Positions 35,961-45,291 are shown, numbered from the stretch's first letter. The stretch: 46,955 nucleotides of DNA from Hyphomonas sp. (GCA_002700305.1 PACZ01000036.1:1-46955), one strand, 5' to 3'. Notes: generated by a model from the sequence alone, not told the origin. A program made the numbers and translations.

Positions 35961-36620
35961 TTAGCGCTCGTTAGGGTGCGTCTGCATGTGCTTCAGGGTA
36001 TAGGGCGTGTTCGCAAGGGCGAACAAAAAGCCAATGACGATGTTGCCCATCTTCCAGTTCGCCCAGGCAGCCTCACCGAAGGCCTGCCACACCACGATGT
36101 TCCATATCGCCATTGCGATAAAGTATAGGCCCCAACGGATAGCCAGCACACGCCAGGCATAGTCCGGGAGATGAAAAAGCTCGTTGAACAGCATTTTCCA
36201 AATATTGCGGCCAACAGCGAGACCGCCGAAAATCGCACCGGCAAACATCAGATTGATAATGGTGGGCTTCAGGAAAAGCAGAAGCTTGGAATGAAACGCG
36301 ATGCCCAGAACGCCGAATACACCGATCAGGCTTGAGGAAACGAGCAGGAATGGCGGAATTCTCTGTTTACGGATCAGTTTCATGCCAATCACGGCAGTCG
36401 TTGCCACGATGAGAACACCCGTGGCCCAGAAGAGTGCGTTTTCCTTGGAAAACAACCCCTCCTCCGGAAAGCGCAGCATGACGTTGTAGATGACAATGAA
36501 GGCCAGCGTCGGGCCGAGTTCGGTCCAGATTCCCCCGGCACGTGCGGCAGCATCCTTGACGTTCGCCTGCTGCGGGTCATCGTCCGGGTGGGGCGCGGTC
36601 TTCTGATCAAACTCGGTCAT
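35961..36620 (-). CDS. Septation protein A (IspZ/YciB family)
   Basis: A 219-residue inner-membrane protein with five or six helices. It has the YciB/IspZ layout, with a first helix ending near FVIVYNVMLR-like sequence and the signature region IRWGLYFIAMAIWNIVVWQAF, followed by NPYTLKHM at the end. The family influences cell division and envelope integrity. The ATG at 36620 is preferred over earlier in-frame ones because AGGAAG is close to it; the N-terminal ~30 residues are polar and cytoplasmic. Confidence 0.82.
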   Translation of the reverse strand: MTEFDQKTAPHPDDDPQQANVKDAAARAGGIWTELGPTLAFIVIYNVMLRFPEEGLFSKENALFWATGVLIVATTAVIGMKLIRKQRIPPFLLVSSSLIGVFGVLGIAFHSKLLLFLKPTIINLMFAGAIFGGLAVGRNIWKMLFNELFHLPDYAWRVLAIRWGLYFIAMAIWNIVVWQAFGEAAWANWKMGNIVIGFLFALANTPYTLKHMQTHPNER

Positions 36621-36695
36621 GTACTTCCTACGCACCATCCGTGCTTGCGGTTTTGTTAAAACCGCTGTCGCACGAAATGTCACAGACGGCGAGTC

Positions 36696-37562
36696 TCACA
36701 CTGCGCCGGCCTGCATCAGGACCAGACCGGTGGCGAGAACCGAGGCCGCGACGATGCGCCGGGCACCGAAACTCTCTTTCAGGAACACGGCCGCCATGAT
36801 GGCCGCGAAGACGACGGAGGTCTCCCGCAGCGCCGTCACCATGGCTGCATCTGTCATCGTATAGGCAAAGATCGCCATGCCATATGACAGGCACCCGACA
36901 ATGCCGCCGATCACGCCGGAGCGGAGCTGTGGGCGGATCGTCTGCATGTACCGTCCGCGCCGCTGCCAGAGGAAGACGAGCGTCACACCAATCCAGTCGA
37001 CCAGGAACAGGATAATGACGAAGGTCATCGGGTGCGGCATCGCCCGCGCCGCGCGCGTGTCGCTGACGGCGTAAAGTCCGATCCCGACCGCCGTCAGCAC
37101 GGCCCAGAACAGAGCCCGCCGGTCGAGGCTGCGCCCTTCCCGCGTCGCAGCGGTCGGCAGGGCAAAGAAAAGAATGGCAAAGGATGCGCAGAACAGGCCG
37201 ATCTGCTGCATGGGCGCGAGATGCTCCTGCAACAGGAATGTCGCGAACACCGCTGTGGCAAGCGGACCAAGCCCGCGCATCACCGGATAGACGAGCGAAA
37301 GATCGCCCCGGTGCATCGCCCGGATCAGGCAGGCCTGATAGAACCAGTGTGACACCATGGAGATGCCCAGAAGCGGCCAGGTGCTCAGAGGCGGCATCGG
37401 AAAGACAAATGCAAAAGGCAGGACGATCAGCGCCGCGGTGACCTGAACGAGCATCCGTCCGGTCAGGATGTCGCCGCCGCCTTTGACCAGGACATTGGTA
37501 GTCGCCAGCGTGATCGCCGACATGAGGCAGAGCGCAATAGGGAGGATTTCAGAGACAGGCAT
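36696..37562 (-). CDS. DMT-superfamily (EamA) transporter
   Basis: A 288-residue membrane protein with ten predicted helices in two repeated EamA halves, including the first-half helix pattern PVMRGLGPLATAVFATFLL and second-half AIFAYTMTDAAMVTALRE. Members export or import small metabolites; the substrate is not predictable. It is divergent from the D-aminoacylase-type gene, with 133 bases in between. Confidence 0.85.
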   Translation of the reverse strand: MPVSEILPIALCLMSAITLATTNVLVKGGGDILTGRMLVQVTAALIVLPFAFVFPMPPLSTWPLLGISMVSHWFYQACLIRAMHRGDLSLVYPVMRGLGPLATAVFATFLLQEHLAPMQQIGLFCASFAILFFALPTAATREGRSLDRRALFWAVLTAVGIGLYAVSDTRAARAMPHPMTFVIILFLVDWIGVTLVFLWQRRGRYMQTIRPQLRSGVIGGIVGCLSYGMAIFAYTMTDAAMVTALRETSVVFAAIMAAVFLKESFGARRIVAASVLATGLVLMQAGAV

Positions 37563-37695
37563 GTCGTTCCGGGAGGCAGCTGGAAGGCCCGTCTCATGCC
37601 CGAGTTTCCGAAGCCTTTAAACTGCTGACGCGCGGTCAGGCTTTCTCCTGCCCGGCTGCTCTGGCATCCTTCCGGAAAAGATAAAGGAGGAAACC

Positions 37696-39435
37696 ATGGC
37701 GACAAGCGATCTGATTATCCGCGGCGGGACAATCGTGGACGGCACAGGCGCTGCACCCTTCGAAGGCGATGTGGCTGTCTCCGGCGGCCAGATCACCGCC
37801 ATCGGCAAGGTTTCCGGCAAGGGCATCGAAGAGATTGACGCGCGCGGACAGGTCGTCACGCCCGGCTTTGTCGACATTCATACCCATTATGACGGCCAGG
37901 CGGCCTGGGGCGAAGCGATCAGCCCTTCCTCCCTTCATGGCTGCACGACCGTGATCATGGGCAATTGCGGCGTTGGCTTTGCCCCCTGCCGTCCGGAAGA
38001 CCATGACCGGCTGATCCGCCTGATGGAGGGTGTGGAGGACATCCCCTTCCCCGTCCTCTCCGAAGGCCTGCCCTGGAGCTGGGAGAGTTTCCCGGACTAT
38101 CTGGACTTTCTGTCATCCCGCCAGTTCGACACCGACATCGGCGCCCAGCTGCCGCATGCCGCCCTGCGTGTTTATGTGATGGGCGAGCGCGGCGCGAACC
38201 GCGAAGACGCGACCCCCGAAGACATCGCCGCCATGAAACAGCTGGCGAAGGAGGCCGTGATGGCCGGCGCGCTCGGCTTCTCCACCTCCCGCACACTGAA
38301 CCATCGCACGTCCGATGGTCAGCCGACGCCAACCCTGACGGCCAGCGAAGCAGAACTGATCGGCATTGCGGAAGGCCTGAAGGAAGCAGGCCGCGGCGTG
38401 TTGCAGTTCGTGTCTGACTTCAATGATCCGCAGAAAGAAGCCGCCATGCTGCGCCGGATCGTCGAAGAATCCGGACGGCCGCTATCCGTCTCCCTCGCTC
38501 AGGCCGATGTCGCGCCGGAAGGCTGGCGCGCCCTTCTCGGCGCGATTGAGACAGCCATGAATGACGGCCTGCCGATGCGGGCACAGGTGGCGCCGCGCCC
38601 CGTGGGTGTGCTGCTTGGCCTTGAGCTGACAATGAACCCGTTCAGCGCGCATCCGTCCTATGCGGCGATTGCCAAACAGCCGCTGGCCGAACGGGTTGCC
38701 GCGCTACGCGACCCGGCTTTCCGCGAAAAGCTGCTGTCGGAAGAACCGGCCTCGGACAATCCGTTCCTGAAAGTCATGCTGCGCAGCTTCGGCAAGATGT
38801 TCCAGCTGCGTGACCCGGTGAATTACGAGCCCGGTCCGGAAAGTACGCTGGAATACACGGCCAATGCGCGCGGGATCAGCCCGGAGGAGATGGCCCTCGA
38901 CCTGATGCTGGAGCGCGACGGGCATGGCGTGCTCTATCTGCCCTTCCTCAATTACTCGCAGGGTTCGCTCGAACCCATCCGGGCGATGATGGAGAGCCCG
39001 GCCACCCTGCCCGGCCTGTCCGATGGCGGGGCACATGTCGGCATGATCTGCGATGGTTCCTTCACCACGACGATGCTGACCCATTGGGCGCGGGACCGCC
39101 AGCGTGGGCCGAAGCTGCCAATCGAGTATCTGGTGAAGCGCCAGACGCAGGGCACGGCTCAGTGGATGGGCCTGCACGACCGCGGCGTGATCGCGCCCGG
39201 CTACCGCGCAGACCTCAACGTGATCGACCTGGCGAACCTGAAACTCCACCTGCCGGAAGTGCAATATGACCTGCCAGCCGGCGGACGGCGCCTGATGCAG
39301 CGGGCCTCCGGCTACACCGCGACGATCCTCAAAGGCGAGATCACGCACCGGGATGGCGACCCGACCGGCGCAAAGCCGGGCCGGATGATCCGCGGAGCGC
39401 AGGCCCTTCAGACCGCGGCCATCGCGGCGGAATAG
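37696..39435 (+). CDS. N-acyl-D-amino-acid deacylase-type amidohydrolase
   Basis: A 579-residue amidohydrolase. The metal motif is HTHYDGQ (residues 61-67), the carboxylysine region is near NCGVGFAPC, and later [10 protein letters not shown] carries the catalytic Asp. It ends [11 protein letters not shown], the beta-sandwich signature of D-aminoacylases and dihydroorotase-like enzymes. Members act on N-acylated D-amino acids or other amides. The start follows AAAGGAGG at 37683-37690. No signal peptide, so it is cytoplasmic. Confidence 0.86.
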   Translation: MATSDLIIRGGTIVDGTGAAPFEGDVAVSGGQITAIGKVSGKGIEEIDARGQVVTPGFVDIHTHYDGQAAWGEAISPSSLHGCTTVIMGNCGVGFAPCRPEDHDRLIRLMEGVEDIPFPVLSEGLPWSWESFPDYLDFLSSRQFDTDIGAQLPHAALRVYVMGERGANREDATPEDIAAMKQLAKEAVMAGALGFSTSRTLNHRTSDGQPTPTLTASEAELIGIAEGLKEAGRGVLQFVSDFNDPQKEAAMLRRIVEESGRPLSVSLAQADVAPEGWRALLGAIETAMNDGLPMRAQVAPRPVGVLLGLELTMNPFSAHPSYAAIAKQPLAERVAALRDPAFREKLLSEEPASDNPFLKVMLRSFGKMFQLRDPVNYEPGPESTLEYTANARGISPEEMALDLMLERDGHGVLYLPFLNYSQGSLEPIRAMMESPATLPGLSDGGAHVGMICDGSFTTTMLTHWARDRQRGPKLPIEYLVKRQTQGTAQWMGLHDRGVIAPGYRADLNVIDLANLKLHLPEVQYDLPAGGRRLMQRASGYTATILKGEITHRDGDPTGAKPGRMIRGAQALQTAAIAAE

Positions 39436-39453
39436 AACCTTTGTAAAGGGTGC

Positions 39454-39482
39454 TTGACAAAGTAAAGCCTGCTTGTCATATT
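39454..39482 (+). promoter_or_regulatory. Promoter of membrane-protein/XRE pair
   Basis: A perfect -35 TTGACA (39454-39459), a 17-base spacer and a -10 CATATT (39477-39482) lie 32 bases before the first ATG. The spacer and following bases are AT-rich. Confidence 0.55.
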
Positions 39483-39500
39483 GTCAGGGTAACTTGACAA
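39454..39500. promoter_or_regulatory. Repeat-containing operator-like region over the XRE-pair promoter
   Basis: Four hexamers of form TTGNCA occur: TTGACA at 39454 and 39494, TTGTCA at 39473 and 39481. The TTGTCA at 39481-39486 and TGACAA at 39495-39500 make an inverted repeat with an 8-base gap. The -35, -10 and start region are all covered, so a DNA-binding protein could shut the promoter. The XRE protein encoded just downstream is the natural candidate; this is inference. Confidence 0.45.
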
Positions 39501-39513
39501 AAGGACCTGACTT

Positions 39514-39921
39514 ATGGCCCAGACACGTGGTTTCCGCACGGCCAATCGCCGCTACAGATTTCTCTTCTGGACAATGATGGGCATCTATGTGGCCGTGGTT
39601 TTGGGGGCGAAATTCTTCATTGATGACGAATCCGCGCCGACATGGCTAAATGCCGCGTGCGCCATCGCAGCCACGCTGCCAATCTTCGGAACGCTTTACG
39701 CCATTCGCCGCCAGACCGATGAAACGGATGAATATACGCGCATGCGCTATCTGAAGGCCCTGCGCGATGCCGGGCTGATCACCTGCGGCGTGATCTTTCT
39801 GTTTGGTTTCCTGCAGATCTTCGATGTGGTCGGCAGTCTCGACGTGTTCTGGTTCGGGCCGCTTTTCTTCTTTGCCTTCGGCCTGGCTCGCCTTCCGGAA
39901 TGCCTTGGCCGGACGGTATAG
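39514..39921 (+). CDS. Four-helix membrane protein of unknown function
   Basis: A 135-residue membrane protein. Hydrophobic segments lie at about residues 18-36, 46-63, 88-105 and 110-128, with a charged loop RRQTDETDEYTRMRYLKAL between the second and third. It resembles small DUF2178-like proteins that are commonly encoded with an XRE-type regulator. A ribosome site AAAGGA precedes the ATG. It is eight bases from the regulator gene, so the pair is one operon; the partner protein suggests a regulated membrane function, but no reaction can be named. Confidence 0.65.
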   Translation: MAQTRGFRTANRRYRFLFWTMMGIYVAVVLGAKFFIDDESAPTWLNAACAIAATLPIFGTLYAIRRQTDETDEYTRMRYLKALRDAGLITCGVIFLFGFLQIFDVVGSLDVFWFGPLFFFAFGLARLPECLGRTV

Positions 39922-39929
39922 GGCTGGGT

Positions 39930-40145
39930 ATGAAGAACATTCTCCGCATCCTGCGTTCAGAAAAGGGATGGAGCCAGGCCGAGCTGGCCGACCGGCTCGA
40001 CGTCTCCCGCCAGTCCGTGAACGCCATCGAGACCGGGAAGTATGACCCGTCCCTGCCGCTGGCCTTCGCCATCGCCCGCCTGTTCGGGCGCAGCATCGAG
40101 GAAATCTTCGATGATGAAGCTGAAACCGCCGAAGCCGCCGAATAA
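39930..40145 (+). CDS. XRE-family transcriptional regulator (helix-turn-helix only)
   Basis: A 71-residue DNA-binding protein made of a single helix-turn-helix domain: IRLRSEKGWSQAELADRLDVSRQSVNAIETGKYDPSLPLAFAIA, given here in part as GWSQAELADRLDVSRQSV. Proteins of this minimal type act as autoregulators of the adjacent membrane-protein gene in many bacteria. An acidic tail EEIFDDEAETAEAAE follows. The ATG at 39930 is preferred over an in-frame ATG at 39900 because the latter lies inside the preceding gene. Its stop is five bases from that of ftsY on the opposite strand. Confidence 0.85.
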   Translation: MKNILRILRSEKGWSQAELADRLDVSRQSVNAIETGKYDPSLPLAFAIARLFGRSIEEIFDDEAETAEAAE

Positions 40146-40150
40146 GCGGC

Positions 40151-41536
40151 CTAGGCGCTGACGCCCACCAAAGCTTTCGAGAAGGCCTCCGCACTGAACG
40201 GGCGGAGGTCTTCTGCCTTTTCTCCGATACCGATGAAGTGGATCGGCAAATCATAGGCTTCGGCAATCGCAACCAGCACGCCGCCCTTCGCCGTGCCGTC
40301 CAGCTTGGTCATGACGAGGCCCGTCACACCGGCCGTGTTGCGGAAGGCTTCCACCTGGCTGAGCGCGTTCTGGCCAACCGTGGCATCTAAAACCAGGATC
40401 ACATCATGCGGCGCGGTCGGGTCGAGCTTCTTGATGACACGGACGACTTTCTCAAGCTCCGACATCAGCTCGGTCTTGTTCTGCAGGCGCCCGGCCGTGT
40501 CGATCAGGACAAGATCCAGATCCTCCGCCTTCGCCTTTTCGATGGCCTCATAGACGAGACCCGCCGCATCAGCTCCCGTCGGTTTCGACATGACCGGGAT
40601 TCCGGCGCGGTCGCCCCAGACGGTCAGCTGCTCGATGGCCGCGGCCCGGAACGTATCGCCTGCCACCAGAAGGGCTTTCGCCCCCTGTTCTTTCAGTTTC
40701 GACGCGATCTTGCCGATTGTCGTCGTCTTGCCGGATCCGTTGACGCCCACGAACAAGACAATGCGCGGGCTGGTGCCATCGGAAAAATCGACGATCTTCT
40801 CACGCGGTTTCAGCACGTCTGTAATCTCGCTGGCGAGCGCGAGTTTGATCTCTTCTTCGCTGATTTCGCGGTCAAACCGCTCTTTTGAGAGGTTTTTCGT
40901 GACCCGGGCCGCAACTTTCGAGCCGAGATCCGACGTGATCAGAAGGTCTTCGAGTTCCTCAATTGTATCATCGTCGAGCTTGCGGCGGCCGAGTGCCGCG
41001 AGGCCTTCCGTCAGGCGGGAGGAAGACCGTGACAGGCCCTGCCCCAGCTTCGCAACGAAGCCCGGATTGTTGGCTTCGGCTTCCATTGCCGCGCGGGCGG
41101 CTGCTTCGGCTTCCGCGCGCAGGCGTTCGGCCTCGCGCCGGTCGGCCAGAAGTTTCAGTTCGGCTTCGGCTTTCGCCTGTTGAGCGGCGCGTTCCTCGCG
41201 CGCCTTACGGGCTTTTTCCGCCTCTTCTGCAAGGCGGGCGGCTTCCTCCGCATCGGCCGCCGCGGCGGCCTCTTCCGCCCGGCGCGCTTCGTCTTCCAGG
41301 CGTTTGGCCTCGGCCGCCGCCTCTTCCGCTTCGCGGGCCTGACGCTCTTCCCAGGCACGGTTGGCTTCGGCGACGACGCGTTCGATTTCTTCCTTTTCGG
41401 CAGCCGCCTTCGCGGCTTCGGCCTCAGCGGCCTCCTTCGCGGCGAGCTCCTCAGCCGACAGCTCCGGCGAGGCCATCTCCGCGCCCGCCGCCTTCATCTC
41501 CTCTTTTTTCTTTTTCTTCCCGAACCAGAGGATCAT
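40151..41536 (-). CDS. ftsY: Signal recognition particle receptor FtsY
   Basis: A 461-residue GTPase that docks SRP-bound ribosomes at the inner membrane. Residues ~1-155 are the long acidic, Ala/Glu-rich A domain typical of FtsY, much of it predicted coiled coil, preceded by a basic KKKKK cluster. The NG domain (~165-461) carries G1 GVNGSGKT (264-271), DTAGR (346-350) and TKLD (near the C-terminus). The first ATG is embedded in the mtaB stop (ATGA), so ftsY is coupled to mtaB. Confidence 0.97.
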   Translation of the reverse strand: MILWFGKKKKKEEMKAAGAEMASPELSAEELAAKEAAEAEAAKAAAEKEEIERVVAEANRAWEERQAREAEEAAAEAKRLEDEARRAEEAAAAADAEEAARLAEEAEKARKAREERAAQQAKAEAELKLLADRREAERLRAEAEAAARAAMEAEANNPGFVAKLGQGLSRSSSRLTEGLAALGRRKLDDDTIEELEDLLITSDLGSKVAARVTKNLSKERFDREISEEEIKLALASEITDVLKPREKIVDFSDGTSPRIVLFVGVNGSGKTTTIGKIASKLKEQGAKALLVAGDTFRAAAIEQLTVWGDRAGIPVMSKPTGADAAGLVYEAIEKAKAEDLDLVLIDTAGRLQNKTELMSELEKVVRVIKKLDPTAPHDVILVLDATVGQNALSQVEAFRNTAGVTGLVMTKLDGTAKGGVLVAIAEAYDLPIHFIGIGEKAEDLRPFSAEAFSKALVGVSA

Positions 41537-42810
41537 GCGTCTATTTCTCCGATCAGCTGCCTGCCGTCATGCCCGGTTATATGGGCCCGCACGGGCCGTC
41601 CAGCTTGGCCGGGGTCGCGCGACAGTTCTACGGGGGTAAAGTCAGGCAGGCGCGCGGAGGTTTCCCGCTCCACCAGAACGTCACAGATTTGGCCAATATG
41701 GCGCGAAAAATGGGTTTTGAGCGCGTTTTCGCCCGCTTCGCGCAGGCGCGCGGCGCGTTCCTTGATCACGGCCTTGTCCAGCTGAGGCATTCGCGCGGCG
41801 GGCGTGCCGGGCCGCGGGCTGTAAGGAAAGACGTGCAGGAAGGCGAGGCCGCAATCGTCCACAAGACGGACCGAGTTCTCGAAATGCGCCTCAGTCTCGG
41901 TTGGAAACCCTGCGATGATGTCTGCGCCGAGTGCAATATCCGGACGCAAGGCGCGCAATTTCTCCGCCAGCGCTATCGCGTCATCCCGGGAATGGCGGCG
42001 CTTCATCCGCTTCAGGATGAGATTGTCCCCGTGCTGCAGGGACAAATGCATGAAGGGCGCAAGGCGCGGTTCGCCCATCGCCTCAAACAGGGCATCGTCG
42101 ATCTCGATGGCATCAATGGAGGAAATGCGGAGCTGTTTCAGCTCCGGCACCAGTTTCAGGATGCGCTGGACCAGATTGCCGAGCTGCGGCGTGCCGGGAA
42201 GATCCGCGCCCCAGCTGGTCAGGTCCACGCCCGTCAGCACAACCTCATAATGCCCCGTCCCCACGAGGCGGCGCACCTGCTCCACGACCTCCCCTGCCGG
42301 GACGGAGCGGGAATTCCCACGTCCGTAAGGAATGATGCAGAAGGTGCAGCGATGATCGCAGCCATTCTGGACCTGAACATAGGCCCGCGCGCGCCCGTCC
42401 ATGCCATCGATCAGGTGGGCGGCGGTCTCCTTCACCGACATGATGTCATTGACGCGGACCTTTTCGTGTCCGCCCAGTAGGTCTGCCGGTTTCCAGGTCT
42501 CGGCCTTCATCTTCTCATGATTGCCGATGACGCGGGTGACTTCCGGCATCTTCGCGAACATGTCCGGATCGATCTGGGCAGCGCAGCCTGTCACCAGAAT
42601 GGGCGCGCCCGGATGGTCCTTCGCGGCACGGCGGATGGCCTGTCGGGCGGAGCGCACCGCCTCCCCCGTCACCGCACAAGTGTTCACGATCACCGCATCC
42701 TGCAGCCCTGCCTCCACCGCATGGCCGCGCATCACCTCGGACTCATAGGAGTTGAGGCGGCATCCGAGCGTTATCAGCGTCGGGCTGGAGGGGGTTTCAG
42801 GCTTCGTCAT
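41533..42810 (-). CDS. mtaB: tRNA (N6-threonylcarbamoyladenosine37-C2)-methylthiotransferase
   Basis: A 425-residue radical-SAM enzyme making ms2t6A in tRNAs reading ANN codons. The N-terminal domain has Cys17, Cys45 and Cys76 (LGCRLNS, NTCAVT, GCAAQ) for the second cluster. The radical SAM motif CDHRCTFC has Cys151, Cys155 and Cys158. The C-terminal TRAM domain follows. The NTCAVT and the absence of extra features favour MtaB over MiaB or RimO. ATG at 42810 is chosen over a GTG at 42849. Confidence 0.92.
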   Translation of the reverse strand: MTKPETPSSPTLITLGCRLNSYESEVMRGHAVEAGLQDAVIVNTCAVTGEAVRSARQAIRRAAKDHPGAPILVTGCAAQIDPDMFAKMPEVTRVIGNHEKMKAETWKPADLLGGHEKVRVNDIMSVKETAAHLIDGMDGRARAYVQVQNGCDHRCTFCIIPYGRGNSRSVPAGEVVEQVRRLVGTGHYEVVLTGVDLTSWGADLPGTPQLGNLVQRILKLVPELKQLRISSIDAIEIDDALFEAMGEPRLAPFMHLSLQHGDNLILKRMKRRHSRDDAIALAEKLRALRPDIALGADIIAGFPTETEAHFENSVRLVDDCGLAFLHVFPYSPRPGTPAARMPQLDKAVIKERAARLREAGENALKTHFSRHIGQICDVLVERETSARLPDFTPVELSRDPGQAGRPVRAHITGHDGRQLIGEIDA

Positions 42811-42866
42811 GGCGATATCGTCCAGCGCACATCGCGCCGGAACGGACACGAATCAAGCATTCAGGC

Positions 42867-43676
42867 TCAGATTTCGGTTTCGAATTCCAGTTCGACCGGG
42901 CCGGTCATGTAGACGCGGTCGTCGCTTTCGCGCCATTCGATCAGCAATTCGCCGCCATCAAGGATCAGCTTCGCCGTGCGGTCGGTGAGCTTGGCCCGCG
43001 CCGCACAGACCAGTGCTGCGCAGGCGCCCGTGCCACACGCCCTGGTCAGCCCTGCCCCGCGTTCCCAGACGCGCAGGCGGATCGTGTTCCGGTCAATCAC
43101 CTGCGCGAAGCCGACATTCGTCCCTTCCGGGAAGAGCGGGTGCCACTCCACCAACGGGCCGAGCGCAGGAATGTCGTAAGCATCGACATCGGAGACGAAG
43201 AACACCGCGTGCGGATTGCCCATGGAAACAACCGCCGGTCGTGACAGGATGGGGTTGTCCATCGGGCCGATTTTCACGTCGACACCGCGTACATCCATCT
43301 TTTCCGCCAGCGGAATGTCTTCCCAGCCCATCAGGGGCGAACCCATGTCCACCGTGATCAACCCGTCATCGGCGCGGAAGGCGCGCAGCATGTCGGCTTC
43401 AGTCTGGATTGTAATCCGGTCCTTGCCGGTCTCGTCCAGCAGGAGACGGCCGACACAGCGGCTGGCATTGCCGCAAGCCGAGACCTCACCGCCATCCTTG
43501 TTCCAGATCCGCATGAACACGTCGCGCGCGGCATCCCGCTCCAGCGCGATCACCTGGTCCGCCTTCATTTCCTCGGCAAGCTGGCGCACCTGATCCTCCG
43601 TCGGGGAGAACGGCACAGACCGGGCGTCGAAAATGGCAAACGCGTTGCCCGCCCCGTTCATCTTCCAGATTTTCAT
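42867..43676 (-). CDS. dapF: Diaminopimelate epimerase
   Basis: A 269-residue PLP-independent epimerase converting LL- to meso-diaminopimelate for lysine and peptidoglycan synthesis. The two catalytic cysteines are Cys68 (SACGNASRC) and Cys214 (RACGTGACA), and the N-terminal WKMNGAGNAF is characteristic. It is the first gene of the dapF-mtaB-ftsY cluster, in the order found in many Alphaproteobacteria, with 56 bases to the mtaB ATG. Confidence 0.97.
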   Translation of the reverse strand: MKIWKMNGAGNAFAIFDARSVPFSPTEDQVRQLAEEMKADQVIALERDAARDVFMRIWNKDGGEVSACGNASRCVGRLLLDETGKDRITIQTEADMLRAFRADDGLITVDMGSPLMGWEDIPLAEKMDVRGVDVKIGPMDNPILSRPAVVSMGNPHAVFFVSDVDAYDIPALGPLVEWHPLFPEGTNVGFAQVIDRNTIRLRVWERGAGLTRACGTGACAALVCAARAKLTDRTAKLILDGGELLIEWRESDDRVYMTGPVELEFETEI

Positions 43677-43727
43677 GTACGTTTCCGGCTCCGGTATTCA
43701 GGCAACTGCGCCGCGGGTTCTATTGCC

Positions 43728-44144
43728 CTATCGCGGCAGCCGCGTCGAGACGATCCATCCGGCGACCTGAATGCCAAGCGCCAGAAGCAGAATGGCAGGG
43801 ACCAGACGGTGCGACACGAACATCGAAAGCGCAGCGGCTGCCATACAGCCATAGTCGACCAGGTCCGACGACATCAGCCAGCCTTCCGGCGTGCGGGCCC
43901 GGCGGACATCCAGCAATGTCACGCTGCGCCAGACACGACCCATGTCCGGCGGACCGAACACTTCCTGAAGGCGTTTCGGATCACGGATACCGGTCATTTC
44001 GGCAAGATCACCGACCTGCGCTTCGCCGAGCGCAATGTTCCGCTTGCGGCCCGACGTGCCGATCAGGCTCACCAATGCCGACAGGAACACCGCGAGTGCG
44101 ATGGCCATCAGCGTAAATCCGTCAAAAGGGCCATACCCGCTCAT
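43728..44144 (-). CDS. Small membrane protein of unknown function
   Basis: A 138-residue protein with one N-terminal helix (about residues 8-27), a cytoplasmic region with a positively charged RKRN stretch and DPKRLQEVFGPPDMGRVW, then a second and third helix (about 95-135). I recognise no family. Start is uncertain between 44144 and 44153, since neither has a clear ribosome site. It lies 37 bases downstream of mch and could be part of that message. Confidence 0.6.
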   Translation of the reverse strand: MSGYGPFDGFTLMAIALAVFLSALVSLIGTSGRKRNIALGEAQVGDLAEMTGIRDPKRLQEVFGPPDMGRVWRSVTLLDVRRARTPEGWLMSSDLVDYGCMAAAALSMFVSHRLVPAILLLALGIQVAGWIVSTRLPR

Positions 44145-44181
44145 GGCGTGCATATAGGCGTGGGCGGCCCGTTCCGGAAGA

Positions 44182-45240
44182 TCAACGGCCGCTGAGCTTT
44201 GGGATGGCGGCCCAGTAGTCGAAGTCCAGCAGCACGCCGTCGGCATATTTGCCATCGCCGGTCTTGTAGGCGAAGGCGCCGGGATCCTGGTCCTTCACGG
44301 CCACGAGACGCAGGCGCAGGGCCCCTGCCTTGTCCGACAGGTCCGCCTTGTCCAGCACTTCGCTCCACGCATAGATCGTGTCGCCGGCGAACAACGGGCT
44401 GGCATGCGTGCCGGCATTGATGGCCAGCACCTGGCCCGCATTGGCGAGACCGTTGAAGGCGAGCGAACGGGCAATCGAGATGACCACGCCGCCATAGATC
44501 AGGCGCTTGCCGAAACGGCTGGATTTCTGTCCGTGAGCGTCGAAGTGGACCTTCGCGGTGTTCTGGTAGAGGCGGGTTGCGATCTGGTGCTCGGCTTCTT
44601 CCACCGTCATGCCGTCGACGTGATTGATCTTCTCGCCGATCTCATAATCTTCATAGCCGTATGGCGAGCCGGCGAGGGAAAAGTCCCAGTCCTCCATCGG
44701 GGCGAAGCCTTCCAGCTCATTTCCCGGCACGGCGTCTGGAAGGTCCGGAATGTGGGTGGGCGGTACGGCGGCATCCTCTTCCCACTTGTTCACCATCACC
44801 CAGCGCACGAACGACATGACCTCGATGCCATTCTGGTTGAAACCGCGTGTGCGGACCCAGACAACGCCGGTGCGCTTGTTGGAGTTTTCCTTCATGCCGA
44901 TGACTTCAGACACGGTGTTCAGCGTGTCGCCCGGCATGATCGGACGGCGAATGCGGCCATCGGCATAGCCGAGGTTTGCCACCGCGTTCAGCGAGATGTC
45001 CGGGACCGACTTGCCGAAGACCACATGAAAGGCATGGATCGGATCGATGGCGAGGCCCGGCAGGCCAGCGGCCCGGGCAAACTCAGCCGAGGAATACTGG
45101 GCGTAGCGGTTCCCGGTCAGCGCGCGGTAGAGCGCGATGTCACCCTCGGTCACCGTCTGGGGCGTGGCATGGACGAGTTCCATGCCGATCGAGAAGTCCT
45201 CGAAATAATTGCCGGGATTGGATTTGGTCTGTGCGGTCAT
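44182..45240 (-). CDS. mch: Mesaconyl-CoA hydratase (MaoC-type)
   Basis: A 352-residue protein with two hot-dog domains. It would hydrate mesaconyl-CoA to beta-methylmalyl-CoA, the step after Mcd in the ethylmalonyl-CoA pathway. The N-terminal half starts YFEDFSIGMELVHATPQTVTEG and the second half has the hydratase-2 pattern QNTAKVHFDAH followed by RLIYGGVVISIARSLAF. The length is close to that of known Mch proteins (about 340-350 residues). The start at 45240 follows a weak GAGG. It is upstream of the 138-residue membrane protein. Confidence 0.8.
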   Translation of the reverse strand: MTAQTKSNPGNYFEDFSIGMELVHATPQTVTEGDIALYRALTGNRYAQYSSAEFARAAGLPGLAIDPIHAFHVVFGKSVPDISLNAVANLGYADGRIRRPIMPGDTLNTVSEVIGMKENSNKRTGVVWVRTRGFNQNGIEVMSFVRWVMVNKWEEDAAVPPTHIPDLPDAVPGNELEGFAPMEDWDFSLAGSPYGYEDYEIGEKINHVDGMTVEEAEHQIATRLYQNTAKVHFDAHGQKSSRFGKRLIYGGVVISIARSLAFNGLANAGQVLAINAGTHASPLFAGDTIYAWSEVLDKADLSDKAGALRLRLVAVKDQDPGAFAYKTGDGKYADGVLLDFDYWAAIPKLSGR

Positions 45241-45273
45241 GGCAGCCTCGGTTGCGGGGCTGCTGCTGGACGA

Positions 45274-45291
45274 CAGATCTCCCTAGATCTG
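45274..45291. repeat. Perfect inverted repeat between a small membrane gene and mch
   Basis: CAGATCT-CCCT-AGATCTG has two 7-bp arms around a 4-base gap. It overlaps the stop codon of the upstream 88-residue gene and ends 34 bases before the mch ATG. No T-run follows, so it is not a rho-independent terminator; an operator or RNA hairpin are open alternatives. Confidence 0.6.

Noticed and set aside
40963-42480. A 505-codon, Pro/Arg-rich frame on the + strand
   Set aside because: It is antisense to mtaB and ftsY, both well-supported; its composition mirrors the Glu/Ala-rich FtsY A domain.
42811-42849. Upstream GTG start for mtaB
   Set aside because: The added 13 residues do not belong to the family N-terminus, which starts close to the LGCRLNS cysteine region; the ATG at 42810 is the simpler choice.
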